NCBI RefSeq assembly: GCF_000344685.1
Contig: NW_006920417.1
Coordinates: 1,038,555 to 1,102,554 of the forward strand
Reading direction: 5' to 3'
DNA: 64,000 nt
Origin: Gloeophyllum trabeum ATCC 11539
Lineage: Eukaryota > Basidiomycota > Agaricomycetes > Gloeophyllales > Gloeophyllaceae
In this document: piece by piece, positions 35,615 through 49,306 of the stretch
How the letters are laid out: each line of letters opens with the position of its first letter
How positions within the stretch are numbered: the first letter of the stretch is position 1
Translations under genes and position numbers: made by a program
The notes under the pieces: model-generated
Database searches by the model: none
Seen by the model: only the letters and a program-made list of their open reading frames with translations
Told to the model about the DNA's origin: nothing

Positions 35615-37060
35615 TCACAGCTCTTTCAGCGCCGGCTTCTCCTTCTCCTGCACCACCCGCTTCGCATGCACGTCTACCAGCGAATGTCAGTGCATACATA
35701 AGAGATGCTAGGGTATACGGACACGCACCTCTCCGTTTAACGTAGGCCTCTAGACATATACCCGCAAAGACGACGGCGGCGCCGAGCCACTGGCCCGCGG
35801 TCAGCGTGTGATTGTACACGACGACGGAGAGGAGCATCGTGAACAGCTTGCGCGTCAGCGTGATCGTCCTACCCCACAAAACACACATCAGAACCTCACG
35901 CAAGGAAAAGGAAAAAGAAGACGCCTACACGAGCGTGAGGCTCCCGAAATGCTGCAACGTCTCGAAAATAAACAGCTGCCCCACCGCGCCGGTGACCGCG
36001 AAGCCCAACAACGCGCGCCCCGCGCCCTCATGCGTGCGCACGAACGCGAGCGCCTCGCCGAACTCGCCGTGCGCGCCGTGCGAGGGGTGGATGACGGGGA
36101 TGTACGGGAGGGGCAGGACGGCGAGGAGCGTCGACACGCCCGTGCCGAAGACGTTCATCCAGAACATCATCTGCTGGCCCGTCAGGTGCCTGTACATTCT
36201 AAAGATCTCGTCCTGCGTGCTGTTCGTCAGCCCGTCCAGGAGGAGGTTCACGAGGAGGTACAGCAGGCCCAAGTACGGGCTCCTCCCGTCCCCCTCCCCT
36301 TTGCTGCCAGTCCGGGACGACCGCTGGCCCTCGCCAAAGTGCATGAACAGCGCGATGCCGGCGGTGACGAGCGCGACGACGGCGTACTTGTGCGGCGCGA
36401 ACGCGCGGCGGTAGACGAGGATGTTCATGAGCATCACGGGGACGAGCTTGCACGACTTGGCGAGCACGAGGAAGGGGTAGGAGACGTGCGCGAGCGAGGC
36501 GAAGCCGAACGGCGCGGCGAGCGTCGAGAGGAGGGAGATTTGGAGGAAGCTGCGGAGAAGGGACTTTGGGGGAGGAGGGGGAGAGGGTTTGGCTGAGCCG
36601 TTGGTTTGGGTTTTGGTGGTGGGAGGGGGAGGGGGAGGAGGGGAGAGGCCGAGGATGTGGGAGAGGGAGACGGTGGACGTCGGCGGGCGACGGATCAGGA
36701 GGTAGAGCAGCGCGGAGAGCGACGAGAGGATGCTCTGGCACGTGCCCATGAACAGCGGGAAGTGGAACTTGTCGGACGTGTGCGGGGGGACCGTCGACCT
36801 AAACGGCACGGACACTGATCGCGAGGCAAACAAGTGAGCAAGTCTGCGACGAATAAACAAGCAAATAGCGTACGTCGTTCTTGGGCGATGGCCCAGAGCT
36901 GTTGGAAAGGTGATGACGGGCTCTGCGGGGTGAAGGCAGAGGACGTACGAGGAACATGGCATACACGCCCGACACACATATTACCAGCCTGCCTCCGCAT
37001 CTACAGTTGAGAGGACTGGAACCTTATTGACATACAATTGGCATACCTTACGAGAGACAT
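35615..37060 (-). CDS. HUT1: ER UDP-galactose/nucleotide-sugar transporter HUT1 (UAA/SLC35B1 family)
   Basis: The protein starts [20 protein letters not shown], followed by LWAIAQERL across an intron, which is the HUT1 N-terminus. Later motifs are [48 protein letters not shown] and [20 protein letters not shown]. These are diagnostic of this ER transporter, which moves UDP-sugars or ATP across the membrane. About eight to ten membrane segments are seen. Compared with yeast HUT1 there is a Pro-rich insertion near residue 95 ([14 protein letters not shown] ... PSPPPPPKS). The last exon encodes [19 protein letters not shown], a basic cytosolic tail. Upstream lies a TGACGTGG element close to a CACGTG box, which could fit induction by ER stress. 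Confidence 0.9.
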
Positions 37061-37159
37061 TTCTGCCTCGCCAACACCGAACGACGCCGAGAGCGAGTGA
37101 GGAAGGATAGATCCTTTGCCATTGCGCTGGTCGAGGCAAGGAAAGCGTTTCGCTGGCTT

Positions 37160-37177
37160 CACGTGATCGTGACGTGG
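37160..37177. promoter_or_regulatory. CACGTG and TGACGTGG elements upstream of HUT1
   Basis: CACGTG lies at 37160-37165 and TGACGTGG at 37170-37177, about 100-117 bases upstream of the HUT1 start. TGACGTGG is the core of the metazoan XBP1 unfolded-protein response element, and CACGTG is a bZIP/bHLH E-box. HUT1 is induced by ER stress in yeasts. Whether the basidiomycete Hac1-type factor binds this sequence is inference. Confidence 0.3.
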
Positions 37178-37725
37178 AACTTGCAATGCTCGGATTGCGA
37201 CTCAGAAATCCCTTGAGGGATGCATTTCGACGCAGTTCAGCTTTAGTAAGCGAGCAGCAGACAGCTGATGGTGAGGTGATATCTAGGACTACAGCGAAGA
37301 AATGGCTCGATGCTCCATATAATTATATATCCGTAGCATCAATCCAGCCGCGGGAGCTCTCTCAAATCGCAAGAAAGGGGGACTGAGAAAGTAAAATAAG
37401 ATTGAGCGGCGTCATCCAAGGTTCCACCGCTCTTGCTCAGATTCGACGTACTTCCCGTCGCATTCGCCAGTCAGACCGGCTTCAACGCTGGACGCGCTAA
37501 TTAGTCGCGCCTGTGGCGCACCCCAGTCGTGTGCACAAACAAACGCAAACACCTCCGCCACCGTGACTTGCAACCTCTACAGACGTGCTTACCACTGCCA
37601 GTGCCCCCAAGTTCTTCTGCATCGTTGCAGCCCCCCGTCACGGGCTCGGGCGAATTCAACGCGAGGAAGCGGATTCAAGTTTGTGGGGTACAGCGAATGA
37701 TTTCTATCTCAATTTTAATATAGTG

Positions 37726-38032
37726 CTACATATCATCACTTCTGCCTGGCAGTGGAGTAGCATCAAGCCCTGAACTTGGGAAATATGTAGATTCGACCAC
37801 TCACAGGTTACAGGCTCGACGACAGCTTGCACATGCTCATTCATGATTTCGCAGACTGGAGTCCCCGTTTCGGCGTGCACGTGGGCTTGTGTCGATGTCC
37901 TTCGAGACCGAGTGCGCGATAGGTAGCTGCAAACTTGGTGTACGAATGAGCTTCCCCAAGACACGATCAGGGAGGATACGTACCAACGTACTGATCGACG
38001 ACTCCGGCAGACTCGACGCGGATCTGAGCCAT
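37726..38032 (-). CDS. Possible small gene, about 70 residues, unrecognised
   Basis: A start at 38032 (MAQIRVESAGVVDQYVG) runs to a good donor (GTACGT). An acceptor after TTTGCAG resumes with YLSRTRSRRTSTQAHVHAET, and a second intron leads to a short tail ending near 37726. The N-terminal exon reads well but the start context is weak (T at -3), and I recognise no family. It could equally be untranslated sequence between HUT1 and YAE1. Confidence 0.2.
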
Positions 38033-38180
38033 GCAGCGATCTAGTAAGAAAGGAAAAGCAGAGGACAATCGGGGTATCATCGGCAAGCAAGAACCGAGTC
38101 GCGCCTGCAGGCACGTATTGCCCAACCCACCCTCCAGATGGCATGACCCAAAATCCCAAGAAAAACACCCCCGGGCCTGC

Positions 38181-38941
38181 TCAACTCAAGTCCACTTCAA
38201 CCCCCACACTCTCCAGGAGCCCCTCGAGCCTTTCCCTGAGCCTCCTCACATCCCCCACCGTCGGCCTCCCCCTCCCCTTCCCTCTTTCCCCTTCCCTCCC
38301 ATCCACCCCCATCCTCTCCAGCATATCCTCCACCGCCTCCACCCTCCTCCTCTCCGCGCCCTCGTCCCCACCCACCATCTCCATCTCCACCCCCAGCCCC
38401 TCGTCCTCCCCCGCATGTTCCCGCGCGTGTCTCTCCGCCTCCTCGTCGCCGGGGTCGACGTCCGAGAAGCGCACGCGCGCGAGCTGGGTCTGGATCTCGC
38501 GCGCTTCCTCCAGGTACGTCTGGACCTCCATTCGCGCGGTCGGGTCAGAGGGCGAGGAGGAGGAGGAGGAGGAGGAGGAGGCGAGGAACGCCACGAGCGC
38601 CGCACACGTCCCCCGGAGCACGCCCAGCTGGCGCCCGAGGGGGACGCCGACGCGCGCAAAGGCGGCGTCGAACCCCTCCTGGAGCGCGGCTTCCTTGCCC
38701 GCGGTGATGCCCTCGCGGTAGCCTGCCTGTATTCACCCATCATTAGCATGTTCATGGACATTTGGCGAGAAGAAAAGGGAGTGAAGGGAAGGAGGGAAAG
38801 GGGGGAGGTGGCGAGACGTACGTTCGTATACTCGCCCGCCATCCTCGCCCACCCCGCCTCCTCCGTATGCCCGGGGGCGTCGTCCCACGGCGAGTCCTCG
38901 GCGTGCATGGCGGTGTCTGCCGAGAGGAATTCGTACGCCAT
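38181..38941 (-). CDS. YAE1: YAE1-type adaptor protein for cytosolic Fe-S assembly
   Basis: Two exons (38941-38822, 38726-38181) join in frame to 221 residues. The deca-GX3 motif of the Yae1/Lto1 family is clear at residues 41-80: AGYREGITAGKEAALQEGFD, then FARVGVPLGRQLGVLRG. Yae1 pairs with Lto1 to bring the ABC protein Rli1 to the cytosolic iron-sulphur machinery, which ribosome recycling needs. A Ser run (nine or more) encoded by a GAG/TCC-type trinucleotide repeat follows the domain. The C-terminal half is acidic and helical (ERHAREHAGEDEG, VEAVEDMLERMGVDGREGER). It diverges from the SET gene, with only 169 bases between start codons. Confidence 0.88.
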
Positions 38942-39110
38942 GTCACAGGGGAGATGGTAATCAGCGTGTTATAGTAGTGTGGCGGACAGAAAGTACGGGC
39001 GCCTATTCTCCCAGCGCGATCGGTGGCTATTACAGTCCTCCTCTGCAGCCCACGGATGCGTAGCACCACACGACAAAAGAACACGGCCTCTCAGACTCCA
39101 AACAAGAGGG

Positions 39111-40478
39111 ATGAAGACACGCATGCGAGCACCGAAACGACCAGCCTCGCGCGTACGTGGTCAGTACGCCCGCGAACCGCGTTCAAACTTTGTATCTGGA
39201 AACAGGCTGGCGCTGCTGTGCCTGTGCATAGCGATCCTCTTCGGCGTACTGTGGACACCCTCACCAATACCGAATGCGCCGGCGAGTCCGCCCTTTGAGG
39301 TGGTCGACCTGCCCGGGCGGGGGAAGGGCCTCGTCGCGACGCGGGATATCAAGGTGCGCAAGGATCCAGATGCGGCAGGGTCTCGTACGAGGACTAATGT
39401 CAAGCCAGCGCGGCGACCTCCTCATCCGCGAAGCCCCCCTCCTGCGCATCCCGCAGCAGAGTACGTCCCCTTCCCCCCTTCCCCGCCCCCACCGCCTCAC
39501 TCACCCCCCCCCCAGTAACCAGCTCCCCCACCGCCCTCCTCTCCTCTCTCCTCTCCGCCCTCCCCGCCGCCTCCCTCTCCGCCTTCTTCGCGCTCTCCGC
39601 GGTGCACCTCCCCTCCTCGCCCGACCCGGACCCGCTGGACGTGGCGCTGGCGATCGTGCAAACCAACGCCGTCGCCGCGGGCGAGGGGCACATCGGCGTG
39701 TTCCCGACGATGGCGCGGCTGAACCACGCGTGCGCGGGGGCGTTTAATGCTGTGTATAGCTGGCGCGCGGGGGAGGGGGTGTTGGTGGTGCATGCGGTGC
39801 GGGATGTCAGGAGGGGGGAGGTGAGTGGTGGTGGAGAGCCCGAGCTCCTGCTTTGGAATGGGGAGGGGGTTGGTGCCTGACAAGGGTTGCATTCGTAGGA
39901 GCTGCTGACGACGTATATGGACACGAAGAGGAAGCGCGAGGACCGGAGGTGAGCGCTACACACATCCTCTGACATCTGATCAACCAACTTGGCAGAGCGT
40001 ACCTCCTCGGCCAATACGCCTTCAACTGCACCTGCGCCACCTGCTCCCTCGCGCCCGCCCTGTCCGCGCAGTCCGACGCGCGCCTGGAGGAAATGGCCGC
40101 GCTCTACTCGCAGTTCGCGAGCTGGGGCGGCGGCGCGATCGACGGGCGCGCGGCGGCGGACATTGCGCGGCGGATATGGGCGCTGGGGGAGGCGGAGGGG
40201 TACGTGAGCGAGCGCGGGCGGCTGGCGGGGGACGTGGTGTGGGTTGCGGCGGCGCACTCGGAGTGAGGACTCGGCGTGATACAAGTGCTAAGCTAAGCTA
40301 ACGGTACTCTAGTGTGGAAGCCCTGCGAGCGTGGGGTGCGCTGGCGGAGGAGTGGTACGGGTACGAGCTGGGGCGGGAGAGCGCAGAGGTGCGGGGGGTG
40401 CGCGAGGCGGTGGCTCGGCCGGCGGGGCACGCGGCGTGGGGGACGCGCCCGGGGATGGCCATCGGGGGAGGGCCGTGA
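39111..40478 (+). CDS. SET-domain protein with N-terminal membrane anchor
   Basis: Six exons (39111-39353, 39409-39460, 39516-39820, 39899-39948, 39996-40262, 40313-40478) join exactly in frame to 360 residues. A single hydrophobic segment at about residues 27-45 (RLALLCLCIAILFGVLW) suggests membrane anchoring. The SET domain starts FEVVDLPGRGKGLVATRDIK and includes the conserved core FPTMARLNHACAGAFNAVYS (NH motif) and GEELLTTYM. A post-SET-like cysteine group follows (FNCTCATCSLAP). This is the SMYD/SET5-like layout without a MYND finger, common and multi-copy in mushrooms. Lysine methyltransferase activity is likely; substrate unknown. Alternative start: the ATG at 39123. Confidence 0.82.
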
Positions 40479-40724
40479 TGCAGTGGATGCGGCCGTATGA
40501 CAATGCACGTCCCGTCTACGGACAGAGTCGGCTGCGGGGCCGAAACAGCAGCGACGCTCTAGGCGTATCGTACTAGGCACTTGTTAGTAGTATCGTAACT
40601 TGATCGTAAGGCGGATTTGCTGAGCGGCGCCTTGTTCGGAGACTCGGAGACGCCACGTCGAGTCGAGTATATCTGCCCCGGCCTCGCGCCACTTGTCCCC
40701 CCAGCGTCGTCGCCCTCCCCCGCC
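40479..40724 (+). promoter_or_regulatory. Promoter of the P450 reductase gene
   Basis: A TATA-like GTATAT at 40668-40673 lies 52-57 bases before the start codon. The context CGCCATGG at the start is a strong one. The stretch also holds the SET gene 3' end. Confidence 0.4.
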
Positions 40725-43031
40725 ATGGCCATCGCTTCCACCTCCGACCTCTTCATCCTCTCCCTCGGCATCGTCCTCGCCGCCCTCTACCTCTTCAAGG
40801 ACCAGCTCTTCGCTCCCGCAAAGCCAAAGTCCGTCCTAGCCCCCGTCTCCAACCGCTCCGCCAATGCCTCCGGCAACCCTCGCGACTTTGTCGCAAAGAT
40901 GAAGGAGGGCGTGCGTCCCAACGCATTCATATCCATCTCCGTCTTCTAACCCCTCCCCCAGAAAAAACGCCTCGTCATCTTCTACGGCTCCCAGACCGGC
41001 ACCGCCGAAGAGTACGCCATCAGGATCGCAAAGGAGGCAAAGTCCAAGTTCGGCCTCACCTCCCTCGTGTGCGACCCCGAAGAGTACGACTTTGACAACC
41101 TCGACCAGGTCCCCGACGACTCCGCCGTCTTCTTCGTCATGGCCACCTACGGCGAGGGCGAGCCCACCGACAACGCCGTCACCCTCATGGAGAACCTCCG
41201 CGACTCCTCCTTCGAGTTCTCCAACGGCGCCCACCGCCTCGACGGCCTCAAGTACGTCATCTTCGGCCTCGGCAACCGCACCTACGAGCACTTCAACGCC
41301 ATCGCCCGCATCGTCGACAAGGAGCTCGCCGACATGGGCGCCCGCCGCATCGGCGACCGCGGCGAGGGCGACGACGACCGCTCCATGGAAGAAGACTACC
41401 TCGAGTGGAAGGACAAGATGTGGGATGCCTTTGCGCGCGAGATGGGCGTCGAGGAGGGCCAGGGCGGCGACACCCCCGACTTTGCCGTCCACGAGCTCGA
41501 CTCCCACCCCCCCGAAAAAGTCTACCTCGGCGAGCTCTCCGCCCGCGCCCTCACCAAGACCAAGGGCATCCACGACGCCAAGAACCCGTACCCCGCCCCC
41601 ATCAAGGCCGCCCGCGAGCTCTTCGCCGCCGGCGCCGACCGCAACTGCGTCCACCTCGAGCTCGACGTCGACGGCTCCGGCATCACCTACCAGCACGGCG
41701 ACCACGTCGGCGTGTGGCCGTCGAACCCGGACCTCGAGGTCGTCCGCCTCCTCTGCGCGCTCGGCCTCTACCACAAAAAGGACACGATCATCAACATCGA
41801 CTCGCTCGACCCCGCGCTCGCCAAGGTGCCCTTCCCCGTGCCCACCACCTACGCGACCGTCCTCCGCCACTACATCGACATCAGCGCGCTCGTCGGGCGG
41901 CAGATGCTCGGCGCGCTCAGCAAGTTCGCGCCCTCCCCCGCCGCCGGCGAGCTGTTGCGCGCGTACAACCAGGACAAGGAGCTCTACGCGCGCGTCGTCG
42001 CCGGCGGGTGCCTCAAGCTCGGCGAGGTCCTCCAGCTCGCCGCCGGCGACGACCTGCACGCGCGCCCGACGCCCGAGAACACCACCGCGTGGCCCGTGCC
42101 GTTCGACATCATCGTCTCCTCCGTCCCGCGCCTCCAGCCGCGCTACTACTCCATCTCCTCCAGCCCGAAGCTCTTCCCGAACCAGATCCACGTCACCGCC
42201 GTCGTGCTCAAGTACGAGAGCGCGCAGAGCGAAAAGGTCGCGCAGCGATGGGTGTACGGCGTCGGCTCGAACTTTTTGCTGAACCTCAAGTTTGCGGCGA
42301 ATGGCGAGGACGCCCCGCTCGTGAGCGAGCCCGCCGAGGGCGAGCCGGCTGTGGTGTCCAAGCCCAAGTATGCGATCGAGGGCCCGCGCAACTCGTACAA
42401 GGAGGGCAGTGTCTACAAGGTGCCCATCCATGTGAGGCGCTCGACCTTCCGTCTGCCCACGAACCCCAAGACGCCGGTCATCATGGTCGGCCCTGGCACG
42501 GTGGGTCTCTCGGGCTAGTACAGAGTCTCACGATACTAACCACGTCTCCAGGGCGTCGCACCCTTCCGCGGCTTCATCCAGGAGCGCGTCGCGCTCGCGC
42601 GCCGGACAATCGAGAAGAACGGCCCGGGCGCGCTCGCGGACTGGGGGCGCATCACGCTCTTCTACGGCTGCCGCAAGTCCACGGAAGACTTTCTCTACAA
42701 GGACGAGTGGCCGAAATACGCGGAGGAGCTGCAGGGCAAGTTCGTGATGCACACGGCCTTCTCGCGCGAGCCGCCGTACAAGCCCGACGGGTCGAAGATC
42801 TACGTGCAGGACCTCATCTGGGAGGACCGCGCGAATATCGCGGACGCGATTCTGAACGGGAAGGGGTACGTGTATGTGTGCGGGGACGCGAAGAATATGA
42901 GCAAGGCGGTGGAGGATACCATTGCGAGGATCCTGGGCGAGGCGAAGGGCGGGAGCGCGGAGGTGGAGGGCGCGGCGGAGCTCAAGCTGCTCAAGGAGCG
43001 GTCGCGGCTGATGTTGGATGTCTGGAGCTGA
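40725..43031 (+). CDS. NCP1: NADPH-cytochrome P450 reductase
   Basis: This diflavin reductase passes electrons from NADPH through FAD and FMN to ER cytochromes P450, including the sterol demethylase upstream of ERG24. Three exons (40725-40910, 40962-42500, 42552-43031) join in frame to 734 residues, the usual length. A membrane anchor is at about 8-26 (FILSLGIVLAALYLF). FMN-binding motifs are FYGSQTGTAEEYA (about 69-81) and MATYGEGEPTDNA. FAD and connecting parts include LQPRYYSISSSPK and GVAPFRGFIQER. NADPH motifs are GYVYVCGDAKNMSKAV and the terminal SRLMLDVWS, whose penultimate Trp stacks on FAD. Codon usage is very GC-rich at third positions with long C runs, suggesting strong expression. 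Confidence 0.97.
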
Positions 43032-43315
43032 GCGGGTCGCCCTCCACTCTCCTCTCCTTCTGCTGTAGATGCCGGAACACCACGCACCTCACTCATACAA
43101 GCACGCATGGTACTGTACATAGAATCGCACTTGCACTGTCGTTTTCGTTAATTCTGTTCTGGTCTATCTATTATATTCATTGGGCTACCTGTAGAGTACG
43201 GACGACACGCGATGAATACTACCTGTAATCTCGGAGGGTGGAATGGATCCCTGAAAGGCTCGAGTGTGGGCAATACTGTGGCCGAATTATTGTGGCTGAT
43301 GCCGTCTCGCTTCTC

Positions 43316-44517
43316 ATGCTCTCAAGAGGCTCTGGCCCGCTACGACGACTGCCTCGGGCGGCGGTCCCGCTTCGTCAGTTCTCGTACTCCTCGAGATGGC
43401 TGGAAACAAAACCGCAGCCTACGCCAGGGAACGCTTTTCATGACCCGACGCTGCCTCCTCCTTCCGACGCGAGCACGGATTCTAGCAGTCCTCCGAGCCA
43501 ATCTCAGCCGGATGCAGAGGCCAGCGCAAGCTCAAGTGCAAAGCCCACTGCTGTCGACGTAGCGGCAGCTCAGGAACGGCTGCGGGGATGGTCAGAGAGC
43601 AAAGCGATCGCTCTACGAAAGCGCGCGGACGACTTGACCGCGTCGATGCTCACGACGTTCTCCCAGCTCGGGAGCCACCTCAACAAATTCACCGGCTACG
43701 ACGAGATAGAGGCGCTCAAACGACGGGTCGTCGAGCAAGGTACGTCGCGCCCATTTTGCATTCTAAGAACTACCACAAACGCTATATAGAGGCCCGAATA
43801 TCTGAGGCGCGGGAGCACGCTAGAGCGGCCAAGAAGGCGCACGAGGACGCCGTGCTGCAGCGCTCCAACTCGCAGCGCGAGGTGAACGAGCTCCTGCAGC
43901 GCAAGTCGAGCTGGAGCGACGCGGACGTCGTGCGCTTCACGCACCTCGTGCGCGAGGACCACTCGCACGAGCAGGCCGAGGCGCGCGCGAAGGCCGAGGC
44001 CGCGCGCGCGGAGGAGGCGGTCGAGCGCGCGTTTAGTGACTTGATGCAGAGCATTTTGGCGAGGTATCATGAAGAGCAGGTGTGGTCGGACAAGATTAGG
44101 AGCGCGTCGACGTACGGCTCGCTCGCGGCGCTCGGGCTCAACGTCGTCGTGTTCGTGCTCGCGATCGCGCTCGTCGAGCCGTGGAAGAGGAGGCGGCTCG
44201 CGCAGACGTTCGAGAAGAAGATCGAGGAGCTGGAGGTGGAGAATCGGAATATGATCCAGGGCGGGATGAAGGAGCTCTCGCAGCACCTGGAGACGCAGGA
44301 GCAGTTCCTGTCGCACATTGCCGCCATGGCGGCTGCTCTGCCCAGTGTTGAAACACCATCTACTGGGCTTTCTACGGATGATTCATTGGAGGGGACGCCA
44401 GCCGAGGGTGTCAGTACGCGGACTTCTAGTGATCAGGATATAGTTACTCTTGCAGCAGCCACAGCCGTTGTCGCAGGTATCGCAGGATGGGTAGCACGTA
44501 GCTGGTATGGAAGCTAG
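43316..44517 (+). CDS. SHE9: Mitochondrial inner-membrane protein SHE9/MDM33
   Basis: Two exons (43316-43739, 43790-44517) join in frame to 383 residues. The N-terminus MLSRGSGPLRRLPRAAVPLR is an Arg-rich mitochondrial presequence. A long coiled coil covers roughly 90-255 and includes the family block LGSHLNKFTGYDEIEALKRR and later KSSWSDADVVRFTHLVRED. A membrane segment follows (TYGSLAALGLNVVVFVLAIA), then a second coiled coil (FEKKIEELEVENRNM), and a C-terminal hydrophobic stretch (VTLAAATAVVAGIAGWVA). Yeast She9/Mdm33 controls inner-membrane fission and lipid homeostasis. Start chosen at the ATG that begins the presequence; an upstream in-frame ATG (43238) gives a poor leader. Confidence 0.9.
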
Positions 44518-44599
44518 AACTAATTCCTTAGACTCACCTCCACCCTAAAGCTAAAGACTCGTTAATGACTGCTGTGGCGGTAATTATCCGAGACTTGAG

Positions 44600-44615
44600 C
44601 GCGTCGCGCGACGCG
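44600..44615. promoter_or_regulatory. Perfect 16-base CpG palindrome upstream of DAD1
   Basis: CGCGTCGCGCGACGCG equals its own reverse complement. It is about 80 bases before the DAD1 start, between SHE9 and DAD1, and is closely followed by ACGTGACCAAT (a reversed form of ATTGGTCACGT). It contains GACGCGA and TCGCGTC-type cores related to MCB/E2F-like sites but no exact ACGCGT. Regulatory role is inferred from position. Confidence 0.35.
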
Positions 44616-44693
44616 ACGTGACCAATTAAAATTATTGCGCTTTGGTTCCTCCCGCCACCCTTGGAACGCGGATGTACCTTCAAAACTCTGAAA

Positions 44694-45030
44694 ATGTCGA
44701 CCTCTGAGGAGCCTACCTTCTTTGAGAAAGAGAGAGATCGCCTGGCAGGCGAAATCACCGCGGTAAATGACCCTGCGACGTGCACCGGGGACGTTCACAG
44801 TTTACCCCGAATCGCAGGGTTTCGAGGAACTCCTCTCCTCCAGCAACGTGTCCAATCGGAAATTGGAAGAGATTCTGGGCATGACGACGGAATACAAGCA
44901 CATCGCCGAGCTCTGGCAGAGCTTCCAGGAGCTCACTCGCCGGCGGCGGGAAAGCGCAGAGGAGTCTACGAGCGAAGACGCGCCAGGGCCCGGCCTGCCT
45001 GGCACGGGCAGCCATCGTGTCAACGAGTGA
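44694..45030 (+). CDS. DAD1: DASH complex subunit DAD1
   Basis: Two exons (44694-44762, 44818-45030) join in frame to 93 residues. The sequence MSTSEEPTFFEKERDRLAGE, then ITAGFEELLSSSNVSNRKLE and EILGMTTEYKHIAELWQSFQ, is the full Dad1 domain. Dad1 is one of ten small subunits of the DASH/Dam1 ring that couples kinetochores to spindle microtubules in fungi. The C-terminal 30 residues are Ser/Glu/Gly-rich and unstructured. The gene ends 176 bases before the PKC1 stop, convergently. Confidence 0.93.
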
Positions 45031-45205
45031 ATTGTCAGCGAATGGATTTGATACAGGTACAGGCGTCCGAGCTATCCTATCGTAAAGCCGGGGCGTAATG
45101 ATGACATCTTCTCAAGAGTTCGAACAAGAGGTATCCGATACAGACAGACAGACCAGGCACAAGGGGGAATGCAACCAACTACAATAATGAAAATGACTAC
45201 TCTGT

Positions 45206-49100
<3,895 letters not shown>

Positions 49101-49306
49101 TGCGCCAGCGGTCGTGCCGGTCGTGACGGGGCAGTCGTCAGCGTTGGCGGATGAGACGAAGGGCGGTCGCAGCAGCCTGAGTGCTTTTGAGCAGCAGTGC
49201 CGGCGTCTCCGGTGCAAGGCAGTGGCTGTATGCGTCTGTTTCTTGTACCGCCACCACCACGACCATCTGCTTTCCCTCATCGCCAGGCCAGCCCGTTCCT
49301 AATGCT

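Larger units (their letters stand above)
37061..38180. other. 1.1 kb between HUT1 and YAE1, mostly non-coding
   Basis: This holds the HUT1 promoter (minus strand, right side of HUT1) and the 3' side of YAE1. A possible small gene is described separately at 37726-38032. The open frame 37174-37386 has no homology signal and is probably chance. Confidence 0.35.

Noticed and set aside
35808..36596. 262-residue plus-strand frame opposite HUT1
   Set aside because: Low-complexity Arg/Glu/His composition from GC skew; the minus strand holds a full HUT1 transporter.
37174..37386. 70-residue open frame upstream of HUT1
   Set aside because: No motif and no splice continuation; lies in the HUT1 promoter region.
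40836..42431. 531-residue open frame on the minus strand
   Set aside because: It is the antisense of the P450 reductase, open only because the codons there end almost always in C or G. The sense frame matches the reductase over its full length.
41405..43228. 607-residue open frame on the plus strand in another frame
   Set aside because: A shadow of the same GC-rich reductase; extremely Arg-rich, with no motif.
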